From NCBI GenBank assembly GCA_025055285.1, contig JANWXM010000034.1:1-33012 (forward strand): a DNA stretch of 33,012 nucleotides, in the 5' to 3' direction. Shown one piece after another: positions 32,961-33,012 of the stretch; position 1 is the stretch's first letter; every line of letters begins with the position of its first letter. Origin of the DNA: Saprospiraceae bacterium. Its GTDB lineage: Bacteria; Bacteroidota; Bacteroidia; Chitinophagales; Saprospiraceae. The position numbers and the translations under genes were made by a program. The notes under the pieces were generated by a model that was not told the origin of the DNA, searched no databases, and was given only the letters and a program-made list of their open reading frames with translations.

Positions 32961-32968
32961 CAAAAATA
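32961..32968 (-). promoter_or_regulatory. possible -7 box upstream of the response regulator
   Basis: CAAAAATA is TATTTTTG on the minus strand, an exact TAnnTTTG match. It lies about 180 bases from the ATG at 32782 in A/T-rich sequence without a properly spaced -33 box, so a chance match is possible. Confidence 0.25.
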
Positions 32969-32988
32969 GAGAATAATGCCAAAAGTTG

Positions 32989-33012
32989 TAATCTTGCAGG
33001 ATGGAGACACAA
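32989..33012 (+). promoter_or_regulatory. possible promoter box and start of a gene leaving the window
   Basis: TAATCTTG (32989-32996), seven of eight matches to TAnnTTTG, is followed after four bases by an ATG at 33001 that stays open to the window edge (four codons). The spacing resembles that of dnaX and would give a leaderless transcript. Too little sequence remains to confirm a gene. Confidence 0.25.

Overview
The window looks like a chromosomal segment of a Bacteroidota bacterium, probably from a gliding or saprospirian/cytophagian-type lineage. Four large secreted proteins end in type IX secretion (T9SS) type A sorting domains. There are SprB repeats, a choice-of-anchor B protein, two choice-of-anchor V proteins, and the Bacteroidota-typical families DUF2911 and DUF3078. 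Several intergenic regions carry exact matches to the Bacteroidota promoter box TAnnTTTG. No rRNA, CRISPR array, insertion sequence or phage gene was seen.

Layout. 1-3.9 kb: the end of an unidentified gene, a CBS-domain protein (minus), a DUF2911 lipoprotein-like/secreted protein and an acyl-CoA carboxylase beta subunit. 3.9-12.7 kb: a T9SS cargo protein converges, with a 4-base overlap, on a P-type cation ATPase; a divergent choice-of-anchor B T9SS cargo converges on a periplasmic amidohydrolase. 12.7-13.4 kb: pcm, translationally coupled to the amidohydrolase, behind a complete TTTG-N20-TAnnTTTG promoter. 13.5-16.9 kb: a probable operon of ECF sigma factor, an 88-aa unknown, an MscS-like channel protein, a DUF3078 outer-membrane protein and a low-molecular-weight tyrosine phosphatase, ended by a strong terminator. 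17.1-23.7 kb: a small anti-sigma-like protein, a decayed gene, and a tandem pair of CXXCH-containing choice-of-anchor V proteins, one expanded by SprB/Ig-like repeats to about 1,500 residues. This stretch is visibly richer in G+C than its neighbours. 24.2-29.0 kb: a TlpA-like thioredoxin, tRNA-Leu(CAA), hscB, rseP and dnaX. 29.4-33.0 kb: a stand-alone DUF5682 protein converging on a short NtrC-type response regulator with no DNA-binding domain.

The most notable points are as follows. A run of nine A residues in dnaX has stop codons placed immediately in both shifted frames, which predicts programmed production of a short gamma-like subunit. The tRNA-Leu gene has its own promoter box embedded in the last codons of hscB. 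A paralogous pair of predicted surface proteins carries a haem-c-type CXXCH motif. A DUF5682 gene lacks the partners I would expect beside it. No wholly new multi-gene defence or mobile system could be supported from the sequence.
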